Shown piece after piece: positions 1-7,022 of a stretch of DNA of 11,567 nt. A program made the position numbers and the translations under genes. The notes under the pieces were generated by a model that was not told the origin of the DNA, searched no databases, and saw nothing but the letters and a program-made list of their open reading frames with translations. This DNA is from an uncultured Eubacteriales bacterium. GTDB taxonomy: Bacteria > Bacillota > Clostridia > Peptostreptococcales > Anaerovoracaceae. The number at the start of each line of letters is the position of its first letter. Position 1 is the stretch's first letter. The stretch spans positions 1 to 11,567 of the forward strand of contig CACWYF010000016.1 in NCBI GenBank assembly GCA_902765035.1, in the 5' to 3' direction.

Positions 1-1032
1 GGCGGCTATCATTCCGTCGTCTTCGCTGACCGGGATGAATGCGCCTGAAAGTCCGCCTACGCTTGAGGATGCCATTACGCCGCCCTTCTTGACTGCGTCG
101 TTGAGCATAGCGAGCGCTGCTGTCGTGCCGTGTGCACCGCACTGCTCGAGGCCGATCTCCTCTAGGATGTGAGCTACCGAGTCGCCTATTGCAGGTGTCG
201 GAGCGAGTGACAGGTCGACGATGCCGAACTGCGTGTCGAGGATGGAAGCGACTTCCGATCCTACCAGCTGTCCGACTCTTGTGATCTTGAATGCTGTCTT
301 CTTTATAGTCTCTGCAACTTCGTGGAGAGGAGCGTCGTCAGGCATTGCTGCCAGTACGGATCTTACTACTCCCGGGCCTGAGACTCCGACGCTCAGAACA
401 TGGTCTGCTTCGCCGACTCCGTGGAAGGCGCCTGCCATGAACGGGTTGTCTTCTACAGCGTTACAGAATACTACGAGCTTGGCGGCGCCGATGCACTGCC
501 TGTCTGCGGTGAGCTCTGACGCCTCGCGGACCTTCTTTCCCATGAGCTTTACAGCATCCATGTTGATGCCGGCCTTGGTTGATCCGATGTTTACGGACGA
601 GCAGACGAGGTCGGTCTCTGCGAGTGCGCGGGGTATCGAGTCGATGAGCTCACGGTCGCCTGCGCTGAAACCCTTCTGAACGAGGGCGGAGTACCCGCCG
701 ATAAAATCTATGCCTATCTCATGAGCAGCTCTGTCGAGAGCTTTTGCGTATTTTACCGGGTCGCCGCCGGAGATGCCTGCGAGCATTGATACAGGCGTGA
801 CGCTGACACGCTTGTTTACGATCGGAATACCGTATTTCTCACCGACCGAATCGGCGGTCTTTACGAGGTTCCCTGCAAGGCGGCAGATCTTGTCGTATAT
901 TTTTATGCATGCCTTGTCGGCATCGGTATCCGCACAGTCCAGGAGCGAGATCCCCATGGTGTTCGTACGGATATCGAGATTGTTGTCTCTGATCATGGAG
1001 ATGGTCTCCATGACGTCCTTATCGTTGAACAT
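1..1032 (-). CDS. PFL family protein (DUF711/UPF0210), C-terminus cut by window edge
   Basis: Reading the minus strand from the ATG at 1032 gives 344 codons with no stop before the window edge; the family is usually about 450 residues, so roughly the last quarter is missing. The protein starts [20 protein letters not shown] and contains the family-like stretches [67 protein letters not shown] and [23 protein letters not shown]0210 proteins have a barrel fold related to pyruvate formate-lyase, hence the name, but I know of no established reaction for them. A purine-rich GGAAGGAAA lies just upstream of the start. It follows the ACT gene on the same strand with a 60-nt gap, the common UPF0237-UPF0210 pairing, so the two probably form one operon and the ACT protein may regulate or bind this one (inference). 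No signal peptide or membrane segment is visible. Confidence 0.9.
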   Translation of the reverse strand, partial: MFNDKDVMETISMIRDNNLDIRTNTMGISLLDCADTDADKACIKIYDKICRLAGNLVKTADSVGEKYGIPIVNKRVSVTPVSMLAGISGGDPVKYAKALDRAAHEIGIDFIGGYSALVQKGFSAGDRELIDSIPRALAETDLVCSSVNIGSTKAGINMDAVKLMGKKVREASELTADRQCIGAAKLVVFCNAVEDNPFMAGAFHGVGEADHVLSVGVSGPGVVRSVLAAMPDDAPLHEVAETIKKTAFKITRVGQLVGSEVASILDTQFGIVDLSLAPTPAIGDSVAHILEEIGLEQCGAHGTTAALAMLNDAVKKGGVMASSSVGGLSGAFIPVSEDDGMIAA

Positions 1033-1092
1033 TTCTGTTTCCTTCCGGTTATATTGATTAATGACAGTAGTGGTGAATGAACTTATATCTGA

Positions 1093-1368
1093 TCAGATGC
1101 TGTGCATTGATGTGAAGATGTTCTCGTGCATCACGTGGACTTCAACACCGGGGAGAACTGCCTTGATGTTCTCCTCCAGCTGATGGATGCTGCAGTTCAT
1201 CGAAGATACCTCGATGTGCATGTTCATGGTGAAGAATTCATCCATTACGATCTGGGATACCTGAACGATGCTCGCGTGTGCCTCGGCAACAGCGGTCGCG
1301 ACCTTGGCGAGTATGCCGATCTCGTTCTTTCCGACTACAGTCAGAATAGCTTTTTCCTGTTTTTCCAT
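1093..1368 (-). CDS. ACT domain-containing protein, UPF0237 family
   Basis: This 91-residue protein is a single ACT domain. Its N-terminus ILTVVGKNEIGILAKVATAV matches the typical first strand and helix of the fold, with the conserved glycine turn that often binds an amino-acid ligand. QIVMDEFFTMNMHIEVS follows, and the C-terminus HENIFTSMHSI resembles the characteristic tail of UPF0237 proteins. Length is normal for the family. The start at 1368 is supported by an AGGAG about 8 nt upstream on the minus strand. ACT domains usually sense small molecules such as amino acids; the ligand here is unknown. The next gene downstream encodes a UPF0210 protein, a pairing seen in many Firmicutes (for example Streptococcus pneumoniae), which suggests a joint but still undefined function. 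Confidence 0.93.
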   Translation of the reverse strand: MEKQEKAILTVVGKNEIGILAKVATAVAEAHASIVQVSQIVMDEFFTMNMHIEVSSMNCSIHQLEENIKAVLPGVEVHVMHENIFTSMHSI

Positions 1369-1425
1369 AGTGATAACTCCTGCTTACGTGAAAGTGATAA
1401 TATCTGTTTTTGAGAAAATGAATCA

Positions 1426-1463
1426 TCCGCCTGCAAAATGTCGCAGCGTTCTGCGGAGGCGGA
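1426..1463. repeat. bulged stem-loop (inverted repeat) in divergent region
   Basis: TCCGCCT (1426-1432) is the exact reverse complement of AGGCGGA (1457-1463). Inside it CGCAG (1442-1446) pairs with CTGCG (1451-1455) around a CGTT loop. A 9-nt bulge on the 5' side and a single G on the 3' side separate the two stems. There is no T tract next to it on either strand, so it is not a standard terminator. If the ACT gene is transcribed from upstream of it, the structure would lie in that gene's 5' leader, about 60 nt before the start codon; otherwise it may be a DNA-level protein site. Confidence 0.5.
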
Positions 1464-1539
1464 CATCCCAACATCATTATGATAAAAAAATAACCTTGAA
1501 AATTCAATAGATTAGAAGAAACAGCAGGTAGTGTTCAAG

Positions 1540-1545
1540 TATAAT
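1540..1545 (+). promoter_or_regulatory. candidate -10 box for ylmH-like gene
   Basis: A perfect TATAAT lies 37 nt upstream of the TTG start. The hexamer at the expected -35 distance (AGAAAC, 1517-1522) is poor, so the call rests on the -10 box and on the need for a rightward promoter in this gap. Confidence 0.35.
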
Positions 1546-1582
1546 AATAGGCAGTAAGACTAAGTTCCTGGAGAGAAAATAA

Positions 1583-2344
1583 TTGACTCACGATGAACTT
1601 ATAGTTTCTAAGATAGAAGATAAGATCAGGCAGTGCCGTGACGGTTATTACGTGACCGCGACGGGACTGCTTGATTCGCATGAGCAGGCTCTGGCGAGGC
1701 AGGTCATGATGCACTCCGCGGATGTGCGGACATTCCTGTGGGGCGGATATGAAGGTGCTGAGCGCAGGATGCTTGTCTGCGTCCCTGCGGAGATCCCGAT
1801 GACTGATGAAGAGGCGTATGAAGGCCTTCTCGAGGTACTGCGTGTGAAGAAGCCGGCTATATCCCGGGAGCTGACGCACCGCGACTACCTGGGTTCGATG
1901 CTCGGGCTCGGTATAGACAGGAGCGTGACCGGCGATATCCTCGTAAGGGATGACGGTGCGGATATAATCATAGTGCCTGAGATCGCAGACTTTCTGCTTG
2001 AGGAATACATCCAGGTGGGCAGGACGCACGTCAGCAGGGAGGTGCACCCTCTGAGCGAGCTGATACTGCCTGAAGTAAGGACACAGATAATAAAGGATAC
2101 AGTCCCTTCAGCCCGTCTTGACAGCATCATCGCATCGGCGTTCAAGCTGTCCCGGAGCAAAGCGGCGGAGGCGATCCGCGGCGGGATAGTATCGGTCGAT
2201 CACATCGAGTGCCTCAAGCCGGATGCGAGAGTCGAGGAAGGAGCGGTACTCGTTCTGAGAGGCAGGGGCAAGGCGTTTCTGAAAGAGGTAGGGGGCGAGT
2301 CGAAAAAGGGTCGCACCTGGGTCATCATAGAGAAGTACATATAA
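1583..2344 (+). CDS. YlmH-like S4 domain RNA-binding protein
   Basis: This 253-residue protein matches YlmH in length and layout. The central segment LTHRDYLGSMLGLGIDRSVTGDI (residues 98-120, partly quoted) is the family signature, and an S4 RNA-binding domain occupies about residues 178-230 (RLDSIIASAFKLSRSKAAEA onwards). In Bacillus subtilis YlmH (RqcP2) binds stalled large ribosomal subunits and takes part in ribosome quality control; the same cytoplasmic ribosome-linked role is likely here by homology. The start is a TTG: GGAGAG at 1570-1575 sits 7 nt upstream, and no in-frame ATG occurs before residue 42, well inside the conserved part. In many Firmicutes ylmH lies next to ylmG and divIVA; here it precedes a tRNA nucleotidyltransferase 53 nt downstream, so both genes concern RNA or translation. 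Confidence 0.87.
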   Translation: MTHDELIVSKIEDKIRQCRDGYYVTATGLLDSHEQALARQVMMHSADVRTFLWGGYEGAERRMLVCVPAEIPMTDEEAYEGLLEVLRVKKPAISRELTHRDYLGSMLGLGIDRSVTGDILVRDDGADIIIVPEIADFLLEEYIQVGRTHVSREVHPLSELILPEVRTQIIKDTVPSARLDSIIASAFKLSRSKAAEAIRGGIVSVDHIECLKPDARVEEGAVLVLRGRGKAFLKEVGGESKKGRTWVIIEKYI

Positions 2345-2350
2345 GCCGGG

Positions 2351-2369
2351 CAGGCGTACATGGCGCCTG
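2351..2369 (+). repeat. intercistronic stem-loop between ylmH-like gene and cca
   Basis: CAGGCG (2351-2356) and CGCCTG (2364-2369) form a perfect 6-bp stem with a 7-nt loop, starting 7 nt after the upstream stop codon. No T run follows (the next bases are AACCGGGATA), so it is not an intrinsic terminator. It may limit 3' decay or tune expression of the downstream gene; this is inference. Confidence 0.45.
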
Positions 2370-2397
2370 AACCGGGATATAAAAGACCGGAAACATA

Positions 2398-3786
2398 ATG
2401 ACAGAGAAGACTAGCATTGAAAAGAGGATCGCGGAAAAGGTAAAGGCAGCCGGCGGAAACACGTATTACGTCGGCGGTTTTGTGCGCGACCGGCTGCTGG
2501 GTACAGATAACAAGGACGTGGACGTCGAGGTCCACGGAGTGACGCCGGAGACTCTGATGCAGATCCTGGAGGAATGCGGTGAGCCGCTGTCTTACGGGCA
2601 GAGCTTCGGAATATATTCCCTCCGCGGAGAAGATATAGACATCGCCATGCCGAGGCGCGAGAGAAAGACCGGCGCCGGACACAGGGACTTCGAGGTCGAT
2701 GTAGATCCGTTCATAGGCACATATGAAGCTGCCAGGCGCAGGGATTTCACCATCAATGCTCTGATGGAGGATGTCCTGACCGGAGAGATCGTGGATCATT
2801 TCGGCGGACAGGAAGACCTTGCGAAGAAGGTCATAAGACACATCAATGATGAGACCTTTGTCGAGGACCCGCTGAGAGTGCTGAGAGCTGCGCAGTTCGC
2901 AGCGAGGTTCGGCTTCAGCGTAGCGCCTGAGACAATAGAGCTGTGCAGAACTATAGATCTGTCGTCCCTTTCGAGAGAGCGCGTGACTGAAGAAATGAAG
3001 AAGGCTCTTCTCAAGGCGGAAAAGCCGTCGGCTTTCTTCGAGGTGCTGAGAGAAATGGATCAGCTCGGGACATGGTTCCCGGAGCTTGAAGACCTCATCG
3101 GGGTTGAGCAGGACCCTGTCTTTCATCCGGAGGGCGATGTGTGGACGCATACTATGCAGGTCGTCGACAGGGCGGCAGTTTTCAGGGACCAGGTCTCTGA
3201 ACCTTTCCGGTTCATGATGCTCGCGCTTACACATGATATGGGCAAAGCGGTCACTACGGCGTTCGTAAAGGGCCGCATACATGCGTACGAGCATGAGACG
3301 CAGGGGGTGCCGATAGTCAGCCGGTTCATCCACAGACTGACGAATGAGCACGAAGTTATAGCATACGTGCTGAACATGGTGCCTCTGCACATGAGACCGA
3401 ACATCGCTGCCTACAACAGGACTTCGCTCAAGTCGACCAACAGGATGTTCGACGCAGCAGCGGCGCCCGAAGACCTCATATATTTTGCGCAGGCAGACCA
3501 TCCGGTAGTCTCCGGCAGTGAGGAGTTCTCGGGAGACCCTGAGTTCCTGGAGGAGAGACTGAGAGCTTACCTTGACACGATGGCGCTGCCGTATGTGACG
3601 GGCAGGGACCTTATAGAAGCGGGCATCGAGCCGGGAGAGCAGATGGGAGAGCTGCTTGAGTATGCGCACAAGCTGAGGCTTGCAGGCATCGACAGGGAGT
3701 CGGCCATGAAGCAGGTGCTGGCACAGGCGAGAAAGAGCAGGGAGAAGGAGTCGCGGAGGCGGAAAACCGCGGAAAAAGACTCTTGA
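2398..3786 (+). CDS. cca: CCA tRNA nucleotidyltransferase with HD domain
   Basis: The protein has 462 residues. The class II nucleotidyltransferase head shows YYVGGFVRD (23-31), the metal-binding DVD (40-42), RRDFTIN (114-120), and EDPLRVLRAAQFAARFGF (156-173), which includes the EDxxR nucleotide-recognition pattern. An ERVTEE segment (194-199) fits the helix-turn motif. A C-terminal HD domain follows, with HPEGDVWTHTM (243-253) and LTHDMGK (277-283), the arrangement of the E. coli-type enzyme, which also has phosphohydrolase activity. It most likely repairs or builds the 3' CCA end of tRNAs; an A-only or C-only adding role cannot be excluded by eye. The tail is very basic and charged (RKSREKESRRRKTAEKDS). 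The ribosome binding site is weak (CCGGAAA), suggesting modest translation or coupling to the gene before it. Confidence 0.85.
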   Translation: MTEKTSIEKRIAEKVKAAGGNTYYVGGFVRDRLLGTDNKDVDVEVHGVTPETLMQILEECGEPLSYGQSFGIYSLRGEDIDIAMPRRERKTGAGHRDFEVDVDPFIGTYEAARRRDFTINALMEDVLTGEIVDHFGGQEDLAKKVIRHINDETFVEDPLRVLRAAQFAARFGFSVAPETIELCRTIDLSSLSRERVTEEMKKALLKAEKPSAFFEVLREMDQLGTWFPELEDLIGVEQDPVFHPEGDVWTHTMQVVDRAAVFRDQVSEPFRFMMLALTHDMGKAVTTAFVKGRIHAYEHETQGVPIVSRFIHRLTNEHEVIAYVLNMVPLHMRPNIAAYNRTSLKSTNRMFDAAAAPEDLIYFAQADHPVVSGSEEFSGDPEFLEERLRAYLDTMALPYVTGRDLIEAGIEPGEQMGELLEYAHKLRLAGIDRESAMKQVLAQARKSREKESRRRKTAEKDS

Positions 3787-3810
3787 ACCTTGATAAATAC
3801 ACGATACAAG

Positions 3811-3839
3811 TTGACTTTAGCGATTTAGCGTGGTAAAGT
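3811..3839 (+). promoter_or_regulatory. his operon promoter with extended -10 and operator-like repeats
   Basis: TTGACT (3811-3816) and TAAAGT (3834-3839) are separated by exactly 17 nt, and TGG directly before the -10 gives an extended -10. Start of transcription would be near 3846, about 80 nt before hisZ. ACTTTA (3814-3819) and TAAAGT (3834-3839) form a 6-bp dyad spanning both core boxes, and TTTAGCG occurs twice 8 nt apart (3816-3822, 3824-3830). A repressor bound here would block polymerase directly. No intrinsic terminator separates this promoter from the preceding cca gene, so some read-through is possible. Confidence 0.72.
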
Positions 3840-3857
3840 GACCGAGTAATTACAATA

Positions 3858-3902
3858 CTCTGCGGATTTTGCGTACAAAATGAAGAAAAAAGAGACGCGG
3901 AG
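3858..3902 (+). promoter_or_regulatory. structured 5' leader of the his operon
   Basis: CTCTGCG (3858-3864) can pair with CGCGGAG (3896-3902), with one G-U pair, closing a domain that contains a perfect hairpin ATTTTG-CGTA-CAAAAT (3866-3881) and a purine stretch (3882-3895). The structure ends 11 nt before the AAAGGGTGA ribosome binding site of hisZ. It lacks the T-box consensus and has no U run, so it is neither a His T-box nor an intrinsic attenuator. The 6-4-6 inverted repeat could equally be a DNA operator just downstream of the transcription start. Confidence 0.45.
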
Positions 3903-3925
3903 CAGAACGGAAAAGGGTGAAATAC

Positions 3926-4930
3926 ATGCAATATGACGACAGTGTGCTGACAAGGACAGAGAGAAGGATATTCGCGCTGAGGACTCTCTATACGAGGGCG
4001 GGATACGGTCCTTACAGGATGAGAAAGTTCGAGGACTACGATCTGTACAGCCGCAACAAGGATTATCTCCTCTCTGACAGGGTCATCACTTTTACGGATA
4101 CTAACGGCAAGCTCAAGGCTCTCAAGCCTGACGTTACGCTTTCGATAGTAAAGAACCTGGACGACAGGCCGGATGAACTGCAGAAGCTGTTTTACGATGA
4201 GAATGTATACAGAGTATCTGAGAGAACGAATACTTTCAGAGAGATCATGCAGATGGGTCTCGAGTGCATCGGGGCAGCCGGCAACCAGGCTGCAGCGGAG
4301 GTCATCAGGCTGGCTGAAAAGAGTCTGGCCCTGGTGGCAGGCGATAATGATTACATACTGAGGATCTCGGACATAGACATGCTCACATTCATAATCGATG
4401 ACATGTCCGACAGCAGGTATGTAAGAAGCGAACTTCTGAGACTTGCGGGAGAGAAGAACCTGCACGGCATAGCGAAGGTGTGCGAAGACAATGATGTGCC
4501 GGCTGAAAAGTGCAGAGTTCTCACCGGACTGCTCGGACTGTACGGAACACCTGCAGAGGTCATGCCTGAGCTCGAAGAGATATGCCGCGGCACTGTCGCA
4601 GAGCCGGAGGTGGAGGAACTGAAGGAAGTTCTGGGCAGTCTCTATGATTATGAAGACGGAAAAGACATGCACATAGTGATGGACTTCTCTGTTATCGGGG
4701 ATACGAATTACTACAACGGCATGGCATTCGAAGGATATATAGACGGGCTGCCGGAGAGCGTGCTTGTCGGAGGAAGATATGACAAGCTGATGCAGAGGAT
4801 GAAGAAGAAGTCGCGCGCGATCGGATTCGCAGTGTACCTCGACAACCTCGGCATGCTGGGAAGAACAGCAGGAGATGAAGCGATAGAATCCTTCTTCAGC
4901 ACCTACAGAGCACCTGAAGAAGACGAATAA
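3926..4930 (+). CDS. hisZ: ATP phosphoribosyltransferase regulatory subunit HisZ
   Basis: From the ATG at 3926 this is a 334-residue paralogue of histidyl-tRNA synthetase that has no aminoacylation role and supports the short HisG. The N-terminal core runs from TERRIFALRTLYTRAGYGPY (11-30) through KFEDYDLYSRNKD and ALKPDVTLSIV to FYDENVYRVSE and TNTFREIMQMGLECIG (101-116), the class II motif 2 region. Near the end GGRYDKL and AIGFAVYLDNL give motif 3. The RGLDYYTG block of true HisRS is replaced by VIGDTNYYNG, so the catalytic arginine is missing, as expected for HisZ. It is shorter than HisRS because the anticodon-binding domain is absent. ATG 3926 is chosen because AAAGGGTGA (3912-3920) is well placed; GTG at 3917 would overlap that site. 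It is the first gene of the operon and overlaps hisG by one base. Confidence 0.9.
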   Translation: MQYDDSVLTRTERRIFALRTLYTRAGYGPYRMRKFEDYDLYSRNKDYLLSDRVITFTDTNGKLKALKPDVTLSIVKNLDDRPDELQKLFYDENVYRVSERTNTFREIMQMGLECIGAAGNQAAAEVIRLAEKSLALVAGDNDYILRISDIDMLTFIIDDMSDSRYVRSELLRLAGEKNLHGIAKVCEDNDVPAEKCRVLTGLLGLYGTPAEVMPELEEICRGTVAEPEVEELKEVLGSLYDYEDGKDMHIVMDFSVIGDTNYYNGMAFEGYIDGLPESVLVGGRYDKLMQRMKKKSRAIGFAVYLDNLGMLGRTAGDEAIESFFSTYRAPEEDE

Positions 4931-5559
4931 TGTGGATATATAACATGGACAGCAAGATGATAAATGTAGCTCTTCCTAAGGGAAGGCTCGGTGAAAAGGT
5001 ATATAAGATGTTCGAGGAGGCGGGCTACGGATGCCCGGATATCTTCGAAGGCCGCAAGCTGGTGTTTGAGAGCAAAGAGGCGGGAGTCAGATATTTCTGG
5101 GTAAAGCCGTCCGATGTTCCTATCTACGTTGAGCGCGGAGCGGCGGATATAGGCGTTGCGGGCAAGGACATTCTTCTTGAGTACGAACCGAATGTATATG
5201 AGCTGAAGGACCTCGGCATAGGGAAATGCCGCATGGTCGTGGCCGCGCCTAAGGGATTCAGGGATGATTCCGAGTATCCTCTGAGAGTAGCGACCAAGTT
5301 CGTAAACATCGCGCAGGACTACTACGCGTCGGTCGGAAGGGATATCGATATAATCAAACTGAACGGTTCCATCGAGATAGCGCCTATACTCGGCCTGTCT
5401 GACGTGATAGTCGACCTCGTGGAGACAGGCACGACACTGAGAGAAAACAACCTCGTCGTGTACGAGGAGATAATGGATATAAGTGCGAGGCTGATAGCCA
5501 ACAAGTCCGGCTACAACTTCAAGAGCAAAGCAATAAACACACTGCTCAGCAGGATATAA
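4930..5559 (+). CDS. hisG: ATP phosphoribosyltransferase catalytic subunit, short form
   Basis: HisG catalyses the first committed step: ATP plus PRPP to phosphoribosyl-ATP. At 209 residues it is the short form lacking the C-terminal feedback domain, so it needs HisZ, encoded just upstream, for activity and histidine inhibition. Motifs: INVALPKGRLGEKVYKMFEE (11-30), VERGAADIGVAGKDILLE (67-84), KLNGSIEIAPILGLSDVI (143-160) and the PRPP-binding VDLVETGTTLRENNL (161-175). The start is uncertain. ATG 4930 overlaps the hisZ stop as TAATG, favouring translational coupling, but in-frame ATGs at 4945 and 4957 are also possible, and family N-termini usually begin only a few residues before the ALPKGR block. 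None has a strong ribosome binding site. Confidence 0.93.
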   Translation: MWIYNMDSKMINVALPKGRLGEKVYKMFEEAGYGCPDIFEGRKLVFESKEAGVRYFWVKPSDVPIYVERGAADIGVAGKDILLEYEPNVYELKDLGIGKCRMVVAAPKGFRDDSEYPLRVATKFVNIAQDYYASVGRDIDIIKLNGSIEIAPILGLSDVIVDLVETGTTLRENNLVVYEEIMDISARLIANKSGYNFKSKAINTLLSRI

Positions 5560-5573
5560 CAAGGGGTAATGCA

Positions 5574-6890
5574 ATGATCAAAATACTGAAGTTTGCGGAA
5601 CTGACTCCGGCGGAGATCTTCTCGAGATCTGAGCCGGTCATGGATGTTTCCGGCACGGTGACTGAGATAATAAATGATGTAACAGAAAACGGCGATGCTG
5701 CGCTGGTGCGTTATGCGGCGAAGTTCGACGGGATCGATCCGGAGGGATTCGTTCTCGAGCTCTCTGAAGAGGAAAGAGCGGCGGCTCTGAAGAAGATAGA
5801 AGAGACTGATCCGGGATTCACTGACATCCTGGCAAAAGCGGCTGCCAATATCGTGAAGTTCCACACTAAACAGGTCAGGAACAGTTTCATCATAAACGAT
5901 ACTCCGGGAATCATCATGGGGCAGAAGGTGGTCCCTCTCGAGAGAGCCGGGCTGTATGTACCTGGCGGCACTGCGGCATACCCTTCCACCGTGCTGATGG
6001 ATTCCATACCGGCACTCATAGCAGGATGCAGTGAGATCATCATGGTAACACCTCCTGATGCGGACGGCAGCATCAATCCTGCCATAATCGCCGCAGCTCA
6101 GGCTGCGCGCAATGCAGTCAGCGGAGCCGGTGAGGTGCGCATCTTCAAGACCGGAGGCGCCCAGGCTATAGCGGCGCTTGCATACGGCACGGAGACCATT
6201 CCGAAGGTGGACAAAATAGTCGGCCCGGGCAATGCTTTTGTGGCAGAGGCTAAAAGGCAGGTGTTCGGCAGAGTATCCATAGACATGATCGCAGGACCGA
6301 GCGAGATACTCGTAGTATCCGACGGCAAGAGCGATCCTGAGGTAGTTGCGGCAGACATGCTGTCGCAGGCAGAGCATGATAAGAACGCCAGCGCGGTCCT
6401 CGTTACAGACTCAGCTGAACTGGCATCTGCCGTACAGCAGGCCATCGAGAAGCAGCTCGCGACACTTGAGCGTGAAGCGATCGCAAGGCCGTCAATAGAC
6501 AACAACGGCAAGATCATAGTAGCTGAGAACCTCGAGCAGGCAATAGAGATATCCAATGAGATAGCACCTGAACACCTCGAGCTCTGCGTAGATGACCCGT
6601 TTGAATGGCTTGGCAAGGTAAAGCACGCAGGCTCCATCTTCCTGGGCAGGAACTGCCCGGAGGCGCTCGGAGACTATTTTGCAGGACCTAACCACACACT
6701 TCCGACGAGCGGCACGGCAAGATTCTCAAATCCACTTTCAGTCGATGACTTCGTCAAGAAGATGCAGTACACTTATTACACAGGAAATGCACTGGCAGAA
6801 GTGGCAGAGGACATCGCGGGATTCGCCCGCAAGGAAGGTCTGACAGGACATGCACGCAGCGTGCTCATCCGTTCCGGTAAAAAACACTAA
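5574..6890 (+). CDS. hisD: histidinol dehydrogenase
   Basis: HisD is the last enzyme of the pathway; it oxidises L-histidinol to L-histidine in two NAD-dependent steps with a zinc ion. The 438-residue length is normal. Recognisable blocks are VPLERAGLYVPGGTAAYPST (120-139), KTGGAQAIAALAYGTE (192-207), VGPGNAFVAEAKRQVFGRV (216-234), the signature IDMIAGPSEILVV (236-248), and GDYFAGPNHTLPTSGTARF (366-384). The expected zinc ligands Q265 and H268 (SQAEHD), D367 and H426 (GLTGHARS) and the catalytic pair E333-H334 (APEHLEL) are all present. AAGGGG at 5561-5566, 7 nt before the ATG, is the ribosome binding site. It follows hisG by 14 nt; downstream lies the structured element that separates it from hisC. 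Confidence 0.97.
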   Translation: MIKILKFAELTPAEIFSRSEPVMDVSGTVTEIINDVTENGDAALVRYAAKFDGIDPEGFVLELSEEERAAALKKIEETDPGFTDILAKAAANIVKFHTKQVRNSFIINDTPGIIMGQKVVPLERAGLYVPGGTAAYPSTVLMDSIPALIAGCSEIIMVTPPDADGSINPAIIAAAQAARNAVSGAGEVRIFKTGGAQAIAALAYGTETIPKVDKIVGPGNAFVAEAKRQVFGRVSIDMIAGPSEILVVSDGKSDPEVVAADMLSQAEHDKNASAVLVTDSAELASAVQQAIEKQLATLEREAIARPSIDNNGKIIVAENLEQAIEISNEIAPEHLELCVDDPFEWLGKVKHAGSIFLGRNCPEALGDYFAGPNHTLPTSGTARFSNPLSVDDFVKKMQYTYYTGNALAEVAEDIAGFARKEGLTGHARSVLIRSGKKH

Positions 6891-6899
6891 CCATATAAA

Positions 6900-7003
6900 A
6901 GACTCAGAGTTTCCGGTATGCACTGCGAATATTCCGCAGGGATCTGCCGGGCCCAGGAAAGGTCCCGAGGACGTGAGCAGGGTATACCGGAAACTCTGAG
7001 TCT
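6900..7003. repeat. 104-nt branched palindromic element between hisD and hisC
   Basis: The arms 6900-6919 and 6984-7003 are perfect reverse complements over 20 bp (core GACTCAGAGTTTCCGGTAT), extended by a G-U and a C-G pair. Within the 60-nt interior, CTGCG (6923-6927) pairs with CGCAG (6935-6939). CTGC (6944-6947) pairs with GCAG (6977-6980), enclosing CGGG/CCCG and CC/GG steps around an AGGAAA loop (6955-6960). The predicted fold is a long stem topped by two hairpins. It starts 9 nt after the hisD stop codon and ends just before the hisC ribosome binding site. No T run follows on the plus strand, so it is not a terminator in the operon's direction; on the minus strand a short TTTTAT follows. 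No target-site duplication is evident. It may be a structured RNA, an mRNA processing or stabilising element, or a small MITE/REP-like repeat. Confidence 0.8.
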
Positions 7004-7022
7004 CAAAGAGGACACAGAGATT

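Larger units (their letters stand above)
1369..1582. other. divergent intergenic region
   Basis: This 214-nt gap separates the leftward ACT/PFL pair from the rightward ylmH-like gene and should hold both promoters. For the leftward pair, a TATTAT box can be read on the minus strand at 1402-1397, but no good -35 sits at the right distance. For the rightward gene there is TATAAT at 1540-1545. A compact stem-loop lies at 1426-1463, and a small palindrome, ATCATTATGAT, at 1473-1483 is followed by seven A residues. The plus strand is AT-rich from about 1470 to 1585. No coding potential was found that is not a shadow. Confidence 0.6.

Noticed and set aside
2200..3669. A 489-codon open frame on the minus strand opposite cca
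   Set aside because: The plus-strand reading has clear nucleotidyltransferase and HD motifs; the antisense product has no recognisable domain and arises from codon bias leaving few stops in that frame.
3787..3810. Terminator after cca
   Set aside because: The 24 nt before the his promoter contain no stem followed by a T run.
3846..3925. T-box riboswitch in the his leader
   Set aside because: The leader is only about 80 nt, without the conserved T-box sequence, specifier loop or terminator.
3880..3936. An 18-codon leader ORF (MKKKETRSRTEKGEIHAI) before hisZ, considered as a his attenuation peptide
   Set aside because: It has only one His codon, no clear ribosome binding site, its ATG sits in a hairpin, and no terminator/antiterminator pair follows.
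3611..4672. A 353-codon minus-strand open frame spanning the cca-hisZ gap
   Set aside because: It overlaps two well-supported genes and the his promoter, and its translation resembles no family. Similar long antisense frames opposite hisD (5511-6377) and hisC (7053-7928) were dropped for the same reason.
6900..7003. Intrinsic terminator or invertible DNA switch
   Set aside because: No T run follows on the plus strand and hisC must be transcribed from the same operon; the 60-nt interior holds no promoter and no recombinase gene is nearby, so phase inversion has no support.
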